From: Ruminococcus flavefaciens ATCC 19208
GTDB taxonomy: Bacteria > Bacillota > Clostridia > Oscillospirales > Ruminococcaceae
NCBI RefSeq assembly: GCF_000518765.1
Contig: NZ_KI912490.1
Location: 1 to 64,000, forward strand
Direction of reading: 5' to 3'
DNA length: 64,000 nucleotides
Part shown: in pieces, positions 1 through 9,640 of the stretch
Layout of the letters: each line of letters starts with the position of its first letter
Numbering within the stretch: position 1 is the stretch's first letter
Notes under the pieces: model-generated
Database searches by the model: none
What the model saw: the letters and a program-made list of their open reading frames with translations, nothing else
What the model was told of the DNA's origin: nothing
Position numbers and translations under genes: made by a program

Positions 1-119
1 TTTAGTCTTTTCTTGACTTTCCTTCTTTAAAAAGGAATCTCAAGGGTCGTTACTTTTTCTTATTCGCATTGTTCAATTTTCAAGATGCTGTTTACTGCCC
101 CTTCCGAGACAGCTTTAAT
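1..119 (-). other. Probable untranslated leader running off the left edge
   Basis: No credible gene is seen here. On the minus strand this is the sequence transcribed from the two promoters just to the right. It contains a CTTGAAAATTGAACAAT string (around 69-86), a type commonly found in the leader or spacer of Firmicutes rRNA operons. I infer that an rRNA operon, or another very highly expressed transcript, starts beyond the window edge. The rRNA itself is not visible. Confidence 0.4.
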
Positions 120-148
120 ATTATATCACTTTCTTTCAGAGTTGTCAA
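120..148 (-). promoter_or_regulatory. Consensus sigma-A promoter, proximal of a tandem pair
   Basis: Reading leftward, a perfect -35 TTGACA (143-148) and a perfect -10 TATAAT (120-125) are separated by exactly 17 bases. Transcription would leave the window at its left edge. Together with the upstream twin this is the layout expected of an rRNA operon promoter region. Confidence 0.75.
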
Positions 149-227
149 GTGCTTTTTCAAAATTTCTTTGAAAAAATTTTCTCTCGACTTGCTGTTTTTT
201 TCCAGCTCCCTGTCGGACAGTGATTAT

Positions 228-256
228 ATTATAGCACCCTTTTTGAGTTTTGTCAA
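228..256 (-). promoter_or_regulatory. Consensus sigma-A promoter, distal of a tandem pair
   Basis: Reading leftward, -35 TTGACA (251-256) and -10 TATAAT (228-233) have a 17-base spacer. It lies about 108 bases upstream of the second perfect promoter. An AT-rich palindrome (about 159-180) sits between the two. Confidence 0.75.
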
Positions 257-313
257 ATCAAATTTTATGAATTTTTCAAGAACTTTTTTATATAAAATCA
301 CAACTTATAAACA

Positions 314-339
314 ACAGCACCCCATTGCTGAGGTGCTGT
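314..339 (-). terminator. Terminator-like hairpin after glgA
   Basis: On the minus strand an 8-bp stem ACAGCACC/GGTGCTGT lies just past the glgA stop codon. The following tract is AT-rich but not a clean T run, so termination efficiency is uncertain. It separates the glycogen operon from the tandem promoters. Confidence 0.5.
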
Positions 340-344
340 CAATA

Positions 345-1766
345 TTACTCTGCTGCAAGAAGCTGCTTATACGTATCAATATAGAGCTCAGCCGATGACG
401 ACCAGCTGTGATCGCACTCCATAGCGCGTTCAACAAGTTCTTCCCAAACCTGCTTATCTTCATAGTCACGGCGTGCACGCTTAACAGCATCAAGCATATC
501 ATTAGCATTGTATGTCTTGAATGTGAAACCGTTTCCGTTCTCGCCGCCGTTATCACGTACAGAATCTCTTAATCCGCCTGTTTCTCGGACTATAGGAATT
601 GTTCCGTATCTCATGGCAATCATCTGCGCAAGTCCGCACGGCTCGCTCTGAGACGGCATAAGGAACATATCCGAGCCCGCATATATCTTATGCGAAAGCT
701 CGGGAATAAATCCCACTGTCACCGACACCTTATCGGGATACCTTGCAGCCATTTCGAGGAAGAAATCCTCATATATCTTCTCACCGCTGCCAAGCACCGC
801 AAATTTAACGCCGCTGCGCACGATCTCTTCAAATACACATCTTATCAGATCAATGCCTTTATGCTTTACAAAGCGCGTAACTATGCCTATAACAGGCTCA
901 TCACCGGGAGCAAGACCGAGCTCTGCAAGGAGAGCTTCCTTGCATTTTGCCTTGCCTTCGAGCTTTTTTGAAGAGTAATTTTCTGCTATCATTTTATCCT
1001 TATCAGGATCATACAGCTTTGTATCAATACCGTTCATTATACCGCGCAGCTTATACTGCTTGGTAACGAGTATCCTGTCGAGGCCGTGAGCATACCACGG
1101 GTCAAGTATCTCCCACGCATAGCTTGGGCTGACCGTTGTTATCATGTCACTTGTCTCGATAGCCCCCTTCATCATATTGACAGAGCCGTCGTACTCGATA
1201 AGTCCTGCATTGTACATAGGGATACCCATGAGTTCGCTGAGAACTTCTTTTCCGTATTTGCCCTGATACTCTATATTGTGTATGGTATAAACAGTCTTGA
1301 TACCATCATATCCCTGCTGATACTTGTAGTAAACATTATAGTAAACAGGTATCAGCGCAGTCTGCCAGTCATTGCAGTTGATGATATCCGGAGTAAAATC
1401 AATATACTTCAGCATTTCAAGAACAGCCCTGTCAAAGAATACAAATCTTTCACAGTCGTCGTAAAATCCGTAAAGTCCGTCTCTTGAAAAATAATACTCA
1501 TTATCAATGAAATAATAGGTCACACCATCTTTTATTGCCATGAATATGCCGCAGTACTGCTTCCTCCACGAAACATCTACTGTGATATTTGTGAGAAATA
1601 CCATCTTATCGCGGAATTCAGGCGCAACTGATTTATACAGAGGTATTACCACTCTACAGTCATGCCTTTTTGACTTTATAGCCTTTGGAAGTGAACCTAC
1701 TACGTCTGCAAGTCCGCCCGAAGCTGCAAAAGGTACAGCTTCACTGGCAGCAAATAGTATTTTCAT
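345..1766 (-). CDS. glgA: Glycogen synthase (ADP-glucose), GT5
   Basis: It transfers glucose from ADP-glucose to the end of an alpha-1,4-glucan in the cytoplasm. The protein has 473 residues, normal for bacterial GlgA, with an N-terminal Rossmann domain beginning MKILFAASEAVPF and a C-terminal glycosyltransferase domain carrying the SEPCGLAQM motif near residue 374. It is the last gene of glgB-glgC-glgD-glgA, 15 bases after glgD. One oddity is that the N-terminal ADP-glucose-binding loop, usually K-(T/S)-GGL, reads AASGGLADV, so the usual Lys is Ala. Identity is secure from motifs and operon context; the effect of the substitution is unknown. Confidence 0.95.
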   Translation of the reverse strand: MKILFAASEAVPFAASGGLADVVGSLPKAIKSKRHDCRVVIPLYKSVAPEFRDKMVFLTNITVDVSWRKQYCGIFMAIKDGVTYYFIDNEYYFSRDGLYGFYDDCERFVFFDRAVLEMLKYIDFTPDIINCNDWQTALIPVYYNVYYKYQQGYDGIKTVYTIHNIEYQGKYGKEVLSELMGIPMYNAGLIEYDGSVNMMKGAIETSDMITTVSPSYAWEILDPWYAHGLDRILVTKQYKLRGIMNGIDTKLYDPDKDKMIAENYSSKKLEGKAKCKEALLAELGLAPGDEPVIGIVTRFVKHKGIDLIRCVFEEIVRSGVKFAVLGSGEKIYEDFFLEMAARYPDKVSVTVGFIPELSHKIYAGSDMFLMPSQSEPCGLAQMIAMRYGTIPIVRETGGLRDSVRDNGGENGNGFTFKTYNANDMLDAVKRARRDYEDKQVWEELVERAMECDHSWSSSAELYIDTYKQLLAAE

Positions 1767-1781
1767 ATTTTATCACCGCCG

Positions 1782-2903
1782 TCAGATCTTACCGCCTTTT
1801 CCTATATATAGCGGGTATGTCTCGGAGCCTGTAAGCACCTTTTCATTGCTTATCTCAACGTTTTTATCGGTTATTACCGATGCGATGCTGCAATTCTCTC
1901 CCACCTTTGTTCCCTGCAGGAGCACGCAGTCCTTGACCACTGTATCCTTTCCGACTTTAACGCCTCTGAAAAGTATAGAATTGATAACTGTACCTTCAAT
2001 GACGCAGCCGTCTGCAATAAGCGAATCCTTTATATTTGACTCAAGACCGTATTTTACAGGTCCGTTATCACCTATCTTTGTAAGAACAGGCATATTCTTC
2101 GGGAAAAGTGCGTCTTTCTTTGCAGGATCAAGAAGAAGCCTGTTAGCCGCATAGTATTCCTGTATGCTGTCTATCCTTGTGAAGAAGCCTTCATGCTTAT
2201 AGCCCATTATCTTGAATTCGTCCTTCTTGCGCTGGAGTATCTCACGGGTAAAGCTGTACTGATTGCGGCTTGCCGCATCGGAAACGATCTTCTTTAAGAA
2301 GTCCTTTGTAACGATACACATTTCCAGCCAGATATTGCACTCGCCTGTTATCTGCGGATCAACAAGAACGTCCTTTAATCTGTTCTCGTCATCGAATTCA
2401 AGAACAGTTGTGCAGTTATCCTTCTCACAGTTATAAAGCCCTCTGCTGTACACAAGGGTAATATCAGCCTCTGTATCCATATGCTGCTTGAGCACAGGAT
2501 TGAAGTTAAGGGTAGTAACTACATCACAGCTTGCCATAATGACATATTTGGCATTTGAATGCTCAACATATCCCCATATATTATTCAGCGCGTCCAGTCT
2601 GCCGTTATAGATACCGCCTGTCTGGCTGTACGGCGGCAGAAGATGAAGTCCGCCCTTTTTACGTGAAAGGTCCCATTCACGTCCTGAGCCGAGATGATCG
2701 AGGAGCGAACCGTAATTCGACTTTGTGATTACGCCCACCTCTGAAACTCCCGAATGAACGAAGTTTGAAAGCGGAAAATCTATCAGTCTGTAACGTCCGC
2801 CGAACGGGATAGAACCCATAGTTCTTCTCTTAGTCAGTTCACTGACATAAGAATCATGCATACTTGCAAAGATAAGTCCCAAAACATTATAATTAACACT
2901 CAT
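1782..2903 (-). CDS. glgD: GlgD, regulatory partner of ADP-glucose pyrophosphorylase
   Basis: This is a nucleotidyltransferase-fold protein of 373 residues with a C-terminal left-handed beta-helix (hexapeptide-like repeats from about residue 280). It keeps the [15 protein letters not shown] block shared with GlgC. The catalytic N-terminal glycine-rich loop, GGQGSRL in GlgC, is replaced by a non-canonical FASMHDSYV segment. In Bacillota GlgD is known to form hetero-oligomers with GlgC and raise its activity. The start is the ATG of MSVNYNVLG because it has a GGAGGG site at correct distance; a longer frame would reach back into glgC. Confidence 0.92.
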   Translation of the reverse strand: MSVNYNVLGLIFASMHDSYVSELTKRRTMGSIPFGGRYRLIDFPLSNFVHSGVSEVGVITKSNYGSLLDHLGSGREWDLSRKKGGLHLLPPYSQTGGIYNGRLDALNNIWGYVEHSNAKYVIMASCDVVTTLNFNPVLKQHMDTEADITLVYSRGLYNCEKDNCTTVLEFDDENRLKDVLVDPQITGECNIWLEMCIVTKDFLKKIVSDAASRNQYSFTREILQRKKDEFKIMGYKHEGFFTRIDSIQEYYAANRLLLDPAKKDALFPKNMPVLTKIGDNGPVKYGLESNIKDSLIADGCVIEGTVINSILFRGVKVGKDTVVKDCVLLQGTKVGENCSIASVITDKNVEISNEKVLTGSETYPLYIGKGGKI

Positions 2904-2919
2904 AGTAACATTCCCTCCG

Positions 2920-4146
2920 TCAGATATTTTCGCCGATGATCTGTTTTGGCTCAACGACCTTTTCTGCCGAAACAGTCACGTTATTACCGACAACGGCAAT
3001 GCCCCATTTATCCTTGTCCTCAACACTTTCGGGACTTGATCCGACATGAGCACGGTTTTCGATAACGCTGTCGCTTCCGATTATCGCATACTCAACAACA
3101 GCGCCCGATTTTATAACAGTTCCGGGCATAACGATACTGTAGTTTACAGTTGCGCCTGCCTCGATGGTAACGCCTGAGAAAAGTATTGAGAAATCGACTG
3201 TTCCGTCGATAGTGCTTCCCTCTGATATCATTGAGTTTTCAATGCAGGCATTGTCGCCAACATACTGCGGAGGCATATTGCTGTTGCGTGAATATATCTT
3301 CCAGTTGGGATCGTAAAGATCAAGAGGAACATTCGGGCTGAGAAGATCCATATTTGCTTCCCAGAGTGAATCGAGAGTTCCTACGTCCTTCCAGTAGCCC
3401 TCGAATTCATATGCGAAAAGTCTCTGCTTATCGCGGAGCATAGATGTGATGATATCCTTTCCGAAGTCCTTTGACCACGGCTCACTCTTTTCGCGTTTTG
3501 CGTTAGCTTCGTTTTCGTTTTCGATAAGGTATTTGCGGAGCTTCTCCCATGTGAACACATAGATACCCATTGAAGCCAGTGTGGACTTTGGCACCTTGGG
3601 CTTTTCAACGAAATCTGTGACCTGCTTCTTTTCGTCACAGATCATTATACCGAAACGTGAAGCCTCAGCCTTTGGAACATCAATTACGGAGATAGTACAG
3701 TCCGCATCATTTTCAACATGGAAATCCACCATTTTTGAATAATCCATCTTGTATATGTGATCTCCCCCGAGTACGACTACATACTCAGGATCATAACGCT
3801 CGATAAAGCGCATATTCTGGTAGATAGCATTAGCAGTACCTTCATACCATGAAGCACCTGCCTGAGTCTCGTAAGGCGGGAGAACGTGTACGCCTCCGTT
3901 CATCTTATCAAGGTCCCACGGCTGACCGCTTCCGATATATTCATTCAGTACAAGGGGCTGATACTGAGTAAGGACACCCACTGTATCAATACCCGAATTT
4001 GTGCAGTTTGAGAGAGGGAAATCTATCAGACGATATTTACCGCCGTATGGTACTGCGGGTTTTGCAACATTTTTGGTCAGTGCATATAGTCTGCTGCCCT
4101 GACCGCCTGCAAGGAGCATTGCAACGACTCTTTTTTTAGTATACAT
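2920..4146 (-). CDS. glgC: Glucose-1-phosphate adenylyltransferase, catalytic subunit
   Basis: It makes ADP-glucose from ATP and glucose 1-phosphate, the committed step of glycogen synthesis. The 408-residue protein has the nucleotide-binding signature LAGGQGSRL near residue 12, the [15 protein letters not shown] block and a C-terminal beta-helix. An AGGAGG site precedes the ATG. It lies between glgB and glgD in one leftward operon, with 16 bases to the glgD start. No oddities were seen. Confidence 0.96.
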   Translation of the reverse strand: MYTKKRVVAMLLAGGQGSRLYALTKNVAKPAVPYGGKYRLIDFPLSNCTNSGIDTVGVLTQYQPLVLNEYIGSGQPWDLDKMNGGVHVLPPYETQAGASWYEGTANAIYQNMRFIERYDPEYVVVLGGDHIYKMDYSKMVDFHVENDADCTISVIDVPKAEASRFGIMICDEKKQVTDFVEKPKVPKSTLASMGIYVFTWEKLRKYLIENENEANAKREKSEPWSKDFGKDIITSMLRDKQRLFAYEFEGYWKDVGTLDSLWEANMDLLSPNVPLDLYDPNWKIYSRNSNMPPQYVGDNACIENSMISEGSTIDGTVDFSILFSGVTIEAGATVNYSIVMPGTVIKSGAVVEYAIIGSDSVIENRAHVGSSPESVEDKDKWGIAVVGNNVTVSAEKVVEPKQIIGENI

Positions 4147-4182
4147 ATTCTTCCTCCTGGATATTAAAAAACATAATGGAAT

Positions 4183-6237
4183 TTATTTTGCCTTGGCAGA
4201 GATCTTTTTCTTTGCTGAGGTCTTTGGCTTTTCTGCATTATCAGTCGCCTTTGCCGACTTTGCAGAAGTTTTGACTGCCGAGGCAGTGCGCTTCCTTACG
4301 GGAGCTTTCTTTGCTTCGGCATTTTCAGCCTTTGGCTCTCGCTTTTTCACAGGTGAATATTTAAGATATATCACCGAGAGAGGCGCGAGGGTCATTGAGA
4401 TACTGTTATCATGTCCATGCATCGGCACACTATCCGACTTGAACGAGTTTTCGGTAATACCCGAACCGCCGAAATCGGCAGCATCGGTATTGAATATGAG
4501 CTTGTATCTTCCCTTCTGCGGAACGCCGATCCTGTAATCGCGGCGTTCAACGGGAACGAAATTGCATACCGCTATTATCTCATCACCGTTATCATCGGTA
4601 CGCCTGAAGGAAATAATGCTCTGCTTGTAATCGTCATTCGATATCCAGCTGAAGCCGTTCCATGAGTCATCATTCTGCCAGAGGGGCGGATTGTCAACAT
4701 AGAATTTATTCAGTTTTTCCGAGAACTTTATCAAATTCTTGTGCGAATCCAAGTCCATCAGATGCCAGTCGAGCTGTGCTTTATAATCCCACTCCTTCAT
4801 CTGACCGAATTCCTGTCCCATAAACAGAAGCTTCTTTCCGGGATGCGCCATCATATACGCAAGGAATGCACGGTACGAAGCAAATTTCTGCTCATATTCC
4901 CCGGGCATTTTATTTATCATCGAACATTTTCCGTGTACTACCTCATCATGAGAGATAGGCAGGATATAGTTCTCAGAGAACGCATAGAAGAACGAGAATG
5001 TGAGCTTATCGTGGTTAAACGCACGATATATAGGGTCGAGCGACATATAGCTCAGCATATCGTTCATCCAGCCCATGTTCCACTTGAAGTTGAAGCCGAG
5101 TCCGCCTAAATCTGTAGGCTTTGTGACCAGCGGCCATGCCGTAGATTCCTCGGCTATCATAAGTGCGTCGGGGTGCTTGAGAAAAACAGCTTCGTTAAGA
5201 TGCTTGAGGAACTCCACAGCTTCAAGGTTTTCGTTGCCGCCGTAGATATTTGCAGCCCACTCGCCCTCACGTCTGTCATAGTCGAGATAGAGCATTGAAG
5301 CTACGGCATCAACTCTGAGACCATCAACATGGAATTCATCAAACCAGTAATTTGCGCTTGAAATAAGGAATGAGCATACCTCAGCCTTGCCGTAATCGAA
5401 AACTCTCGTTCCCCATGCCTTATGCTCCTTTTTGCGGTCATCTGTATACTCGTAGCAGCAGCTGCCGTCGAACTCGTAAAGACCTGCTTCGTCCTTAGGG
5501 AAATGGGCGGGCACCCAGTCAAGGATAACGCCTATCCCTGCGGCATGGAACATATCTATCATCTTTCTCATATCATCGGGAGTACCGTAGCGCGAAGTAG
5601 GCGCAAAATAGCCTGTTACCTGATATCCCCATGAACCATCATAGGGGTACTCAGTAAGGGGCATGAACTCCACATGAGTGTATGACATTTTCTTGAGATA
5701 CGGGATTATTTCCTTTGCGAATGTCACATAATCGAGGAATACCTCTTCGCCGTAATTCTTCCACGAGCTTAGATGTACCTCATAGACATTCATAGGGCTT
5801 TTGTAAATGCTCACATTGCTCTTGTTTTCAAACCATTTTGTATCTTCCCATTTGTAGTCGCTCTCATATATCTTTGAAGCCGTGCCCGGACGGGTCTCAT
5901 AATGATGAGCATAAGGATCGGCTTTCATAAGTATCCTGCCGTCCTGAGCCTCGATGCTGAACTTGTAAGTATCATACTGTTTAAGTCCTGCGATCTCAGC
6001 CTCCCAGATACCATCTGAAATAAGCGACATAGGGTTTTGCGTTCTGTCCCAGTCGTTGAAATCGCCTACAACAGATACGCTTACAGCATTAGGAGCCCAA
6101 ACTCTGAAAGTGAAAACCTTGCTTCTTCCTTTTTTCTTAGAATGAACGCCAAAAAATTTATATGCTTCATAATTTTTTCCCTGATAAAAAAGGTACAGAG
6201 GAAAATCGTTAAGATTGTTATTTTTATTAACAGACAT
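4183..6237 (-). CDS. glgB: 1,4-alpha-glucan branching enzyme with basic C-terminal tail
   Basis: It introduces alpha-1,6 branches into glycogen. The order is a CBM48 N-terminal module (about 25-130), a GH13 barrel and an all-beta C domain. Catalytic motifs are seen: [10 protein letters not shown] (nucleophile Asp near 310), MIAEESTAW (acid/base Glu near 363) and [11 protein letters not shown] near 430. The last roughly 55 residues are an unusual Lys/Ala-rich, low-complexity tail resembling histone-H1-like or nucleic-acid-binding tails, absent from typical GlgB. The first gene of the operon, it has an AAAGGAGG site before the ATG and its own promoter upstream. Confidence 0.95.
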   Translation of the reverse strand: MSVNKNNNLNDFPLYLFYQGKNYEAYKFFGVHSKKKGRSKVFTFRVWAPNAVSVSVVGDFNDWDRTQNPMSLISDGIWEAEIAGLKQYDTYKFSIEAQDGRILMKADPYAHHYETRPGTASKIYESDYKWEDTKWFENKSNVSIYKSPMNVYEVHLSSWKNYGEEVFLDYVTFAKEIIPYLKKMSYTHVEFMPLTEYPYDGSWGYQVTGYFAPTSRYGTPDDMRKMIDMFHAAGIGVILDWVPAHFPKDEAGLYEFDGSCCYEYTDDRKKEHKAWGTRVFDYGKAEVCSFLISSANYWFDEFHVDGLRVDAVASMLYLDYDRREGEWAANIYGGNENLEAVEFLKHLNEAVFLKHPDALMIAEESTAWPLVTKPTDLGGLGFNFKWNMGWMNDMLSYMSLDPIYRAFNHDKLTFSFFYAFSENYILPISHDEVVHGKCSMINKMPGEYEQKFASYRAFLAYMMAHPGKKLLFMGQEFGQMKEWDYKAQLDWHLMDLDSHKNLIKFSEKLNKFYVDNPPLWQNDDSWNGFSWISNDDYKQSIISFRRTDDNGDEIIAVCNFVPVERRDYRIGVPQKGRYKLIFNTDAADFGGSGITENSFKSDSVPMHGHDNSISMTLAPLSVIYLKYSPVKKREPKAENAEAKKAPVRKRTASAVKTSAKSAKATDNAEKPKTSAKKKISAKAK

Positions 6238-6262
6238 AATTCAGCCTCCTTTGCTATAATAC

Positions 6263-6291
6263 ATTTTATCAGAATCAGCAGAATTATTCAA
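6263..6291 (-). promoter_or_regulatory. Promoter of the glycogen operon
   Basis: Reading leftward, -35 TTGAAT (6286-6291) and -10 TAAAAT (6263-6268) are spaced by 17 bases, ending about 26 bases before the glgB start codon. Only one substitution from consensus is seen in the -10 and one in the -35. Confidence 0.6.
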
Positions 6292-6472
6292 GCTTTTTTG
6301 AAAATCGCACATAAATTTTATAGGTTATGCTAATATTGCCATATCTAATTAGTGCAATTTGACATATTTGTTTTGAAGTTTTCTCCTGCACTCTTGTCAA
6401 AATGCACAGCTATCGACCTACTTTTGCTTATGCTGTATGACATTTGAGTTAATATTTTGTTAACAAAATCCT

Positions 6473-8704
6473 TTACTCCCTTACTCTGAAGGCAATTACT
6501 GTAACATCATCGGAATGAAGTGTCTGATTGAAAACATCAGCTTTTGTGCAAATTTCGTCTACGATATGCTTTATGTCATCACCTCCCATCAGCAGCTCCT
6601 TGATGAAGGGATAAGCGTTCTCTGATATGCCGTCGGAAAACATTATTGCTATGTCGCCTGCTTCAAATTCGCACTCTCTTGTGAACAGCTCGGAATGCTC
6701 GTATATTCCTATGGGGAACGTGGGTGCAGTTACTTTCAGTACATTGCCGCCGTGACGTATGAGCGTTGCCGCAGCTCCTGATTTTATCACCGTAAGACTG
6801 CTGTCGTCAAGGTCGATGCAAAGTGCATCAAGTGTAGCAAAGCTCTCCTCACGGGACTTTGTGACCATGAACGAATTTATCAGCTTTACTGCCGAAGCTA
6901 CGCTTACTCCGCCGCTGACAAGTCTTCGGAAAAGTCCTGCTACCATTCGTGATTCCACGGCAGCATTCTTGCCTGTACCCATGCCGTCGGACAGCACAAC
7001 ATATCCCATTCCTGCACCGTCAGTAAACACAGTATAAGTATCACCGTTTGCAGCGGAATTATCAGCACATGATGATGAAGCATACACCTCCATGCTGTAA
7101 TGAGGGCATTCATACACTCTGATACGCAGCTCATTTCCCGAGCGGATCAGCTCCGTGCATGACATCTGCAAATGAAACTCATCTGCTATAAGATCACATA
7201 TCCTTGTACCGTTTTCGGGAGCATTTTCAGATGAAAAATACACCTCTGCAATAAGCCTGCTGCGGCTGTTGTAGTAAGCTATTACTGATGACGGGATATA
7301 GCCGAATTTTTCAAGCTTCAGCCTGATACTTCTCCCTGCTGTTTCCGAGCAGCGTATATCAAGCTTTTCGCCAGTTGATCTTATCAGCTCCTCGGTTATG
7401 AGCATCTGTTCATGCAGAAGCTGACGGCTCTCGGAGAAACGCATTTCCATAAGCTTTGCAGCTGCCTTTTCTCTTGCACTTTTCACAAATACTTCCGATA
7501 TCTTCTCCTTGTGCAGACAGTCCGCAAGTTCCTGAGGAAAGCTTTCCTGTGCGAACTCGCCCATTTCCGCAAGCTTAGCAAATCCGCGGTAGGTATTGCC
7601 CTTATCAGACTTCCAGCAGAAGGGTCTGCGATAGCAAAGAGAGCAGACCTCTGCCGAATTTGCTTCGATCTCATCTTCCGTATCACAGCTTTTCGAGAGC
7701 ATCTGCGATACCTTTTCCGACTCTCTTCTCAGCTCTCCCACAGTCTCGGAAAGAAAGCCCATTCGTGTATTTATCATATCTGACAGCGAACTGTCTTTAA
7801 TATCCGTCCTTACCCATTTATCTGAAAATACCGATGCAGCAGGAATAAAAACAGCAACGGCGCATATAATATCTATCATGTCTCCCACATTACCACCGGA
7901 CAGTCCTGTGAGCACCGTAAAAATAAAACATATCCCCACGAAAAAGACTGCCGCAGTCATGGTCTTCTGCCTTCGCATATATCCTGTCAGAAATCCTGCG
8001 GCAGGCAGAAGAACTACGCCAATGCCTGAATCTGTTGAAGATAAAAATGCTCCGCAAACTGTGAGCGCACCGCAGATGACTCCGCCTGTCTGACCGTAAA
8101 AATATGAGCCCATAAGTGTAACGGCTGCACCGAGAACTATCCCTGCATTCACTATAGGTATCTCAGCACTGCACAGTGAAGATACTGCAACTATGTAAAC
8201 AACAGCACATGACAGTCCTCCGCTGCCCGAAATGTCTATGACCTTTTTATGCTTCAGATCCATAATAAACCTTGCAGCCGAATAAGCTGCAAAACCTGCA
8301 AGTCCGCCGTAAAAAACATAGAACATCAGCTTCTGCGGCAGCTCGCCTATTACTGCCGAAACAGCCGCTCCGGATATAAGTACGCTTACACCTGTATTAA
8401 TGCCGCATATCTTCTCATCGTTTTTAGGCTCAAGAAACATTTTTATGATGACCACAAATGCTATAGACGAAAGCTTGACGATATTCCTTCCTACAGCATC
8501 ATTTATGATACTGCGGACCATGCTCCCTGCAAATACCGCCGCAGAATATGGAAGTCCCACTGCTCCTGCTATAGAAATATCCGCAAAAGAAGAAACTCCT
8601 CCCACCTTTGCCCCCGACAGCATAAAGCCTGCCAGTACACAGGCTGCAAAGGAAAATACAAAAGGCGAATACTGCCATTCCCTTAGTTTTTTTATATTTA
8701 TCAT
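6473..8704 (-). CDS. spoIIE: Stage II sporulation protein E, membrane PP2C phosphatase
   Basis: SpoIIE is known to dephosphorylate the anti-anti-sigma factor SpoIIAA, activating sigma-F in the forespore, and to act at the polar septum. The 743-residue protein matches the family layout: about ten hydrophobic helices in residues 15-290, a central region (about 290-520), then a PP2C domain with metal-binding motifs VLSDGMGTGKNA, FSDGISE and the final HSDDVTVIAFRV. The start has a GAGGTGA site 8 bases upstream. The gene stands alone between the cbi terminator and glgB. Spo0A-box-like sites lie upstream. It looks intact, implying sporulation capacity or recent descent from a spore former. Confidence 0.92.
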   Translation of the reverse strand: MINIKKLREWQYSPFVFSFAACVLAGFMLSGAKVGGVSSFADISIAGAVGLPYSAAVFAGSMVRSIINDAVGRNIVKLSSIAFVVIIKMFLEPKNDEKICGINTGVSVLISGAAVSAVIGELPQKLMFYVFYGGLAGFAAYSAARFIMDLKHKKVIDISGSGGLSCAVVYIVAVSSLCSAEIPIVNAGIVLGAAVTLMGSYFYGQTGGVICGALTVCGAFLSSTDSGIGVVLLPAAGFLTGYMRRQKTMTAAVFFVGICFIFTVLTGLSGGNVGDMIDIICAVAVFIPAASVFSDKWVRTDIKDSSLSDMINTRMGFLSETVGELRRESEKVSQMLSKSCDTEDEIEANSAEVCSLCYRRPFCWKSDKGNTYRGFAKLAEMGEFAQESFPQELADCLHKEKISEVFVKSAREKAAAKLMEMRFSESRQLLHEQMLITEELIRSTGEKLDIRCSETAGRSIRLKLEKFGYIPSSVIAYYNSRSRLIAEVYFSSENAPENGTRICDLIADEFHLQMSCTELIRSGNELRIRVYECPHYSMEVYASSSCADNSAANGDTYTVFTDGAGMGYVVLSDGMGTGKNAAVESRMVAGLFRRLVSGGVSVASAVKLINSFMVTKSREESFATLDALCIDLDDSSLTVIKSGAAATLIRHGGNVLKVTAPTFPIGIYEHSELFTRECEFEAGDIAIMFSDGISENAYPFIKELLMGGDDIKHIVDEICTKADVFNQTLHSDDVTVIAFRVRE

Positions 8705-8733
8705 TGCACATCACCTCGCAAAATATACCAATG

Positions 8734-8780
8734 ATTATACCATAATTTTTGCGTGTGATATGTCGAAGTCCGCTGTCGGA
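8734..8780 (-). promoter_or_regulatory. spoIIE promoter region with two Spo0A-box-like sites
   Basis: Reading leftward, a perfect -10 TATAAT lies at 8734-8739. Exactly 21 bases upstream is TTCGACA (8761-8767), the Spo0A box consensus, and a second near match TCCGACA lies at 8774-8780. Bacillus subtilis spoIIE and spoIIG promoters are known for over-long (21-22 base) spacers with 0A boxes at the -35 region, so the arrangement suggests Spo0A-P control. Confidence 0.6.
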
Positions 8781-8810
8781 AATGCACTGTTTCTCTCAGG
8801 TTCTGGCACA

Positions 8811-8838
8811 AAAGAAAAAGCTGTGCAAATGCACAGCC
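8811..8838 (-). terminator. Terminator of the corrinoid operon
   Basis: On the minus strand a stem GGCTGTGCA/TGCACAGC with a two-base loop is followed by TTTTTCTTTT. It lies about 170 bases after the cbiC stop codon. The rest of 8705-9007 holds only the spoIIE control region and AT-rich sequence; no gene is seen. Confidence 0.85.
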
Positions 8839-9007
8839 GAATGAATTTTTCTTTTGTTTGATAAGAACAAAAACATATATTGATTTTATGCAAAACAGAG
8901 AAATCAAAAATTTCTTTTCTGATATTCAATGGTTTCCCATTGATTTTTTACATTTTTTCCCCCTTTTACAGAAGCACATTGTTCACCACATTGTTAAAAT
9001 GTCATTA

Positions 9008-9640
9008 TTATTCTCTGCCTGCTGCCATGTAAAGCAGGGCATTGCATATAGCCGCAGCTACATTGCTGCCGCCCTTTCTGCCTCTTGCAACAATGCAAGG
9101 TATACCGCTTTCGATTATGAGTTCCTTTGACTGCACCACGTTCACAAATCCAACAGGAACACCGATTATCAGCCTCGGCACAAAGCTGCCTGCATCAATA
9201 TGCTCGCGCAGTCTGATAAGTGCAGTAGGTGCATTCCCAACTGCATATATAACAGGCTTGCCAAGCCTTGCAGCCTTGTCCACAGATGCAACGGCTCGGG
9301 TAGTACCGTTTGCAGTTGCAGTCTCTGCTACGTCACTGTCAGCCATGAAACATTCAACTGTACAGCCAAGCTTACCGAGAGCTTTTTTGTTCACTCCCGA
9401 CTTAGCCATATTGGTATCGGTAACTATGACAGCTCCCTCTGAAAGTGCAGCAAGCGCCTTCTGAACAGCCCCCTCAGAGAAGTACATATTGACATAGTAA
9501 TCAAAATCCGCTGTAGTATGTATCGCCCTCATAACTATGGGACGTATATCCTCGGGAAGCTTTCTGTCTCCAAGCTCAGACTCTATTATTTCAAAGCTTC
9601 TTCGTTCGATATCCTGCGGAAGGACATATTCAAGCTCCAT
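9008..9640 (-). CDS. cbiC: Cobalt-precorrin-8 methylmutase
   Basis: It moves the C-11 methyl group to C-12, giving cobyrinic acid. The 210-residue protein has the family's active-site segment RAIHTTADFDY (catalytic His near residue 43) and the glycine-rich RGRKGGSNVAAAICNALLYM end. The ATG overlaps the cbiP stop in a TAATG junction with a GAGGAGG site upstream. It is the last gene of the corrinoid operon, followed by the terminator at 8811-8838. Confidence 0.93.
   Translation of the reverse strand: MELEYVLPQDIERRSFEIIESELGDRKLPEDIRPIVMRAIHTTADFDYYVNMYFSEGAVQKALAALSEGAVIVTDTNMAKSGVNKKALGKLGCTVECFMADSDVAETATANGTTRAVASVDKAARLGKPVIYAVGNAPTALIRLREHIDAGSFVPRLIIGVPVGFVNVVQSKELIIESGIPCIVARGRKGGSNVAAAICNALLYMAAGRE

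Noticed and set aside
1540..2154. 204-codon plus-strand frame across glgA and glgD
   Set aside because: It spans the junction of two certain minus-strand genes and has no start site.
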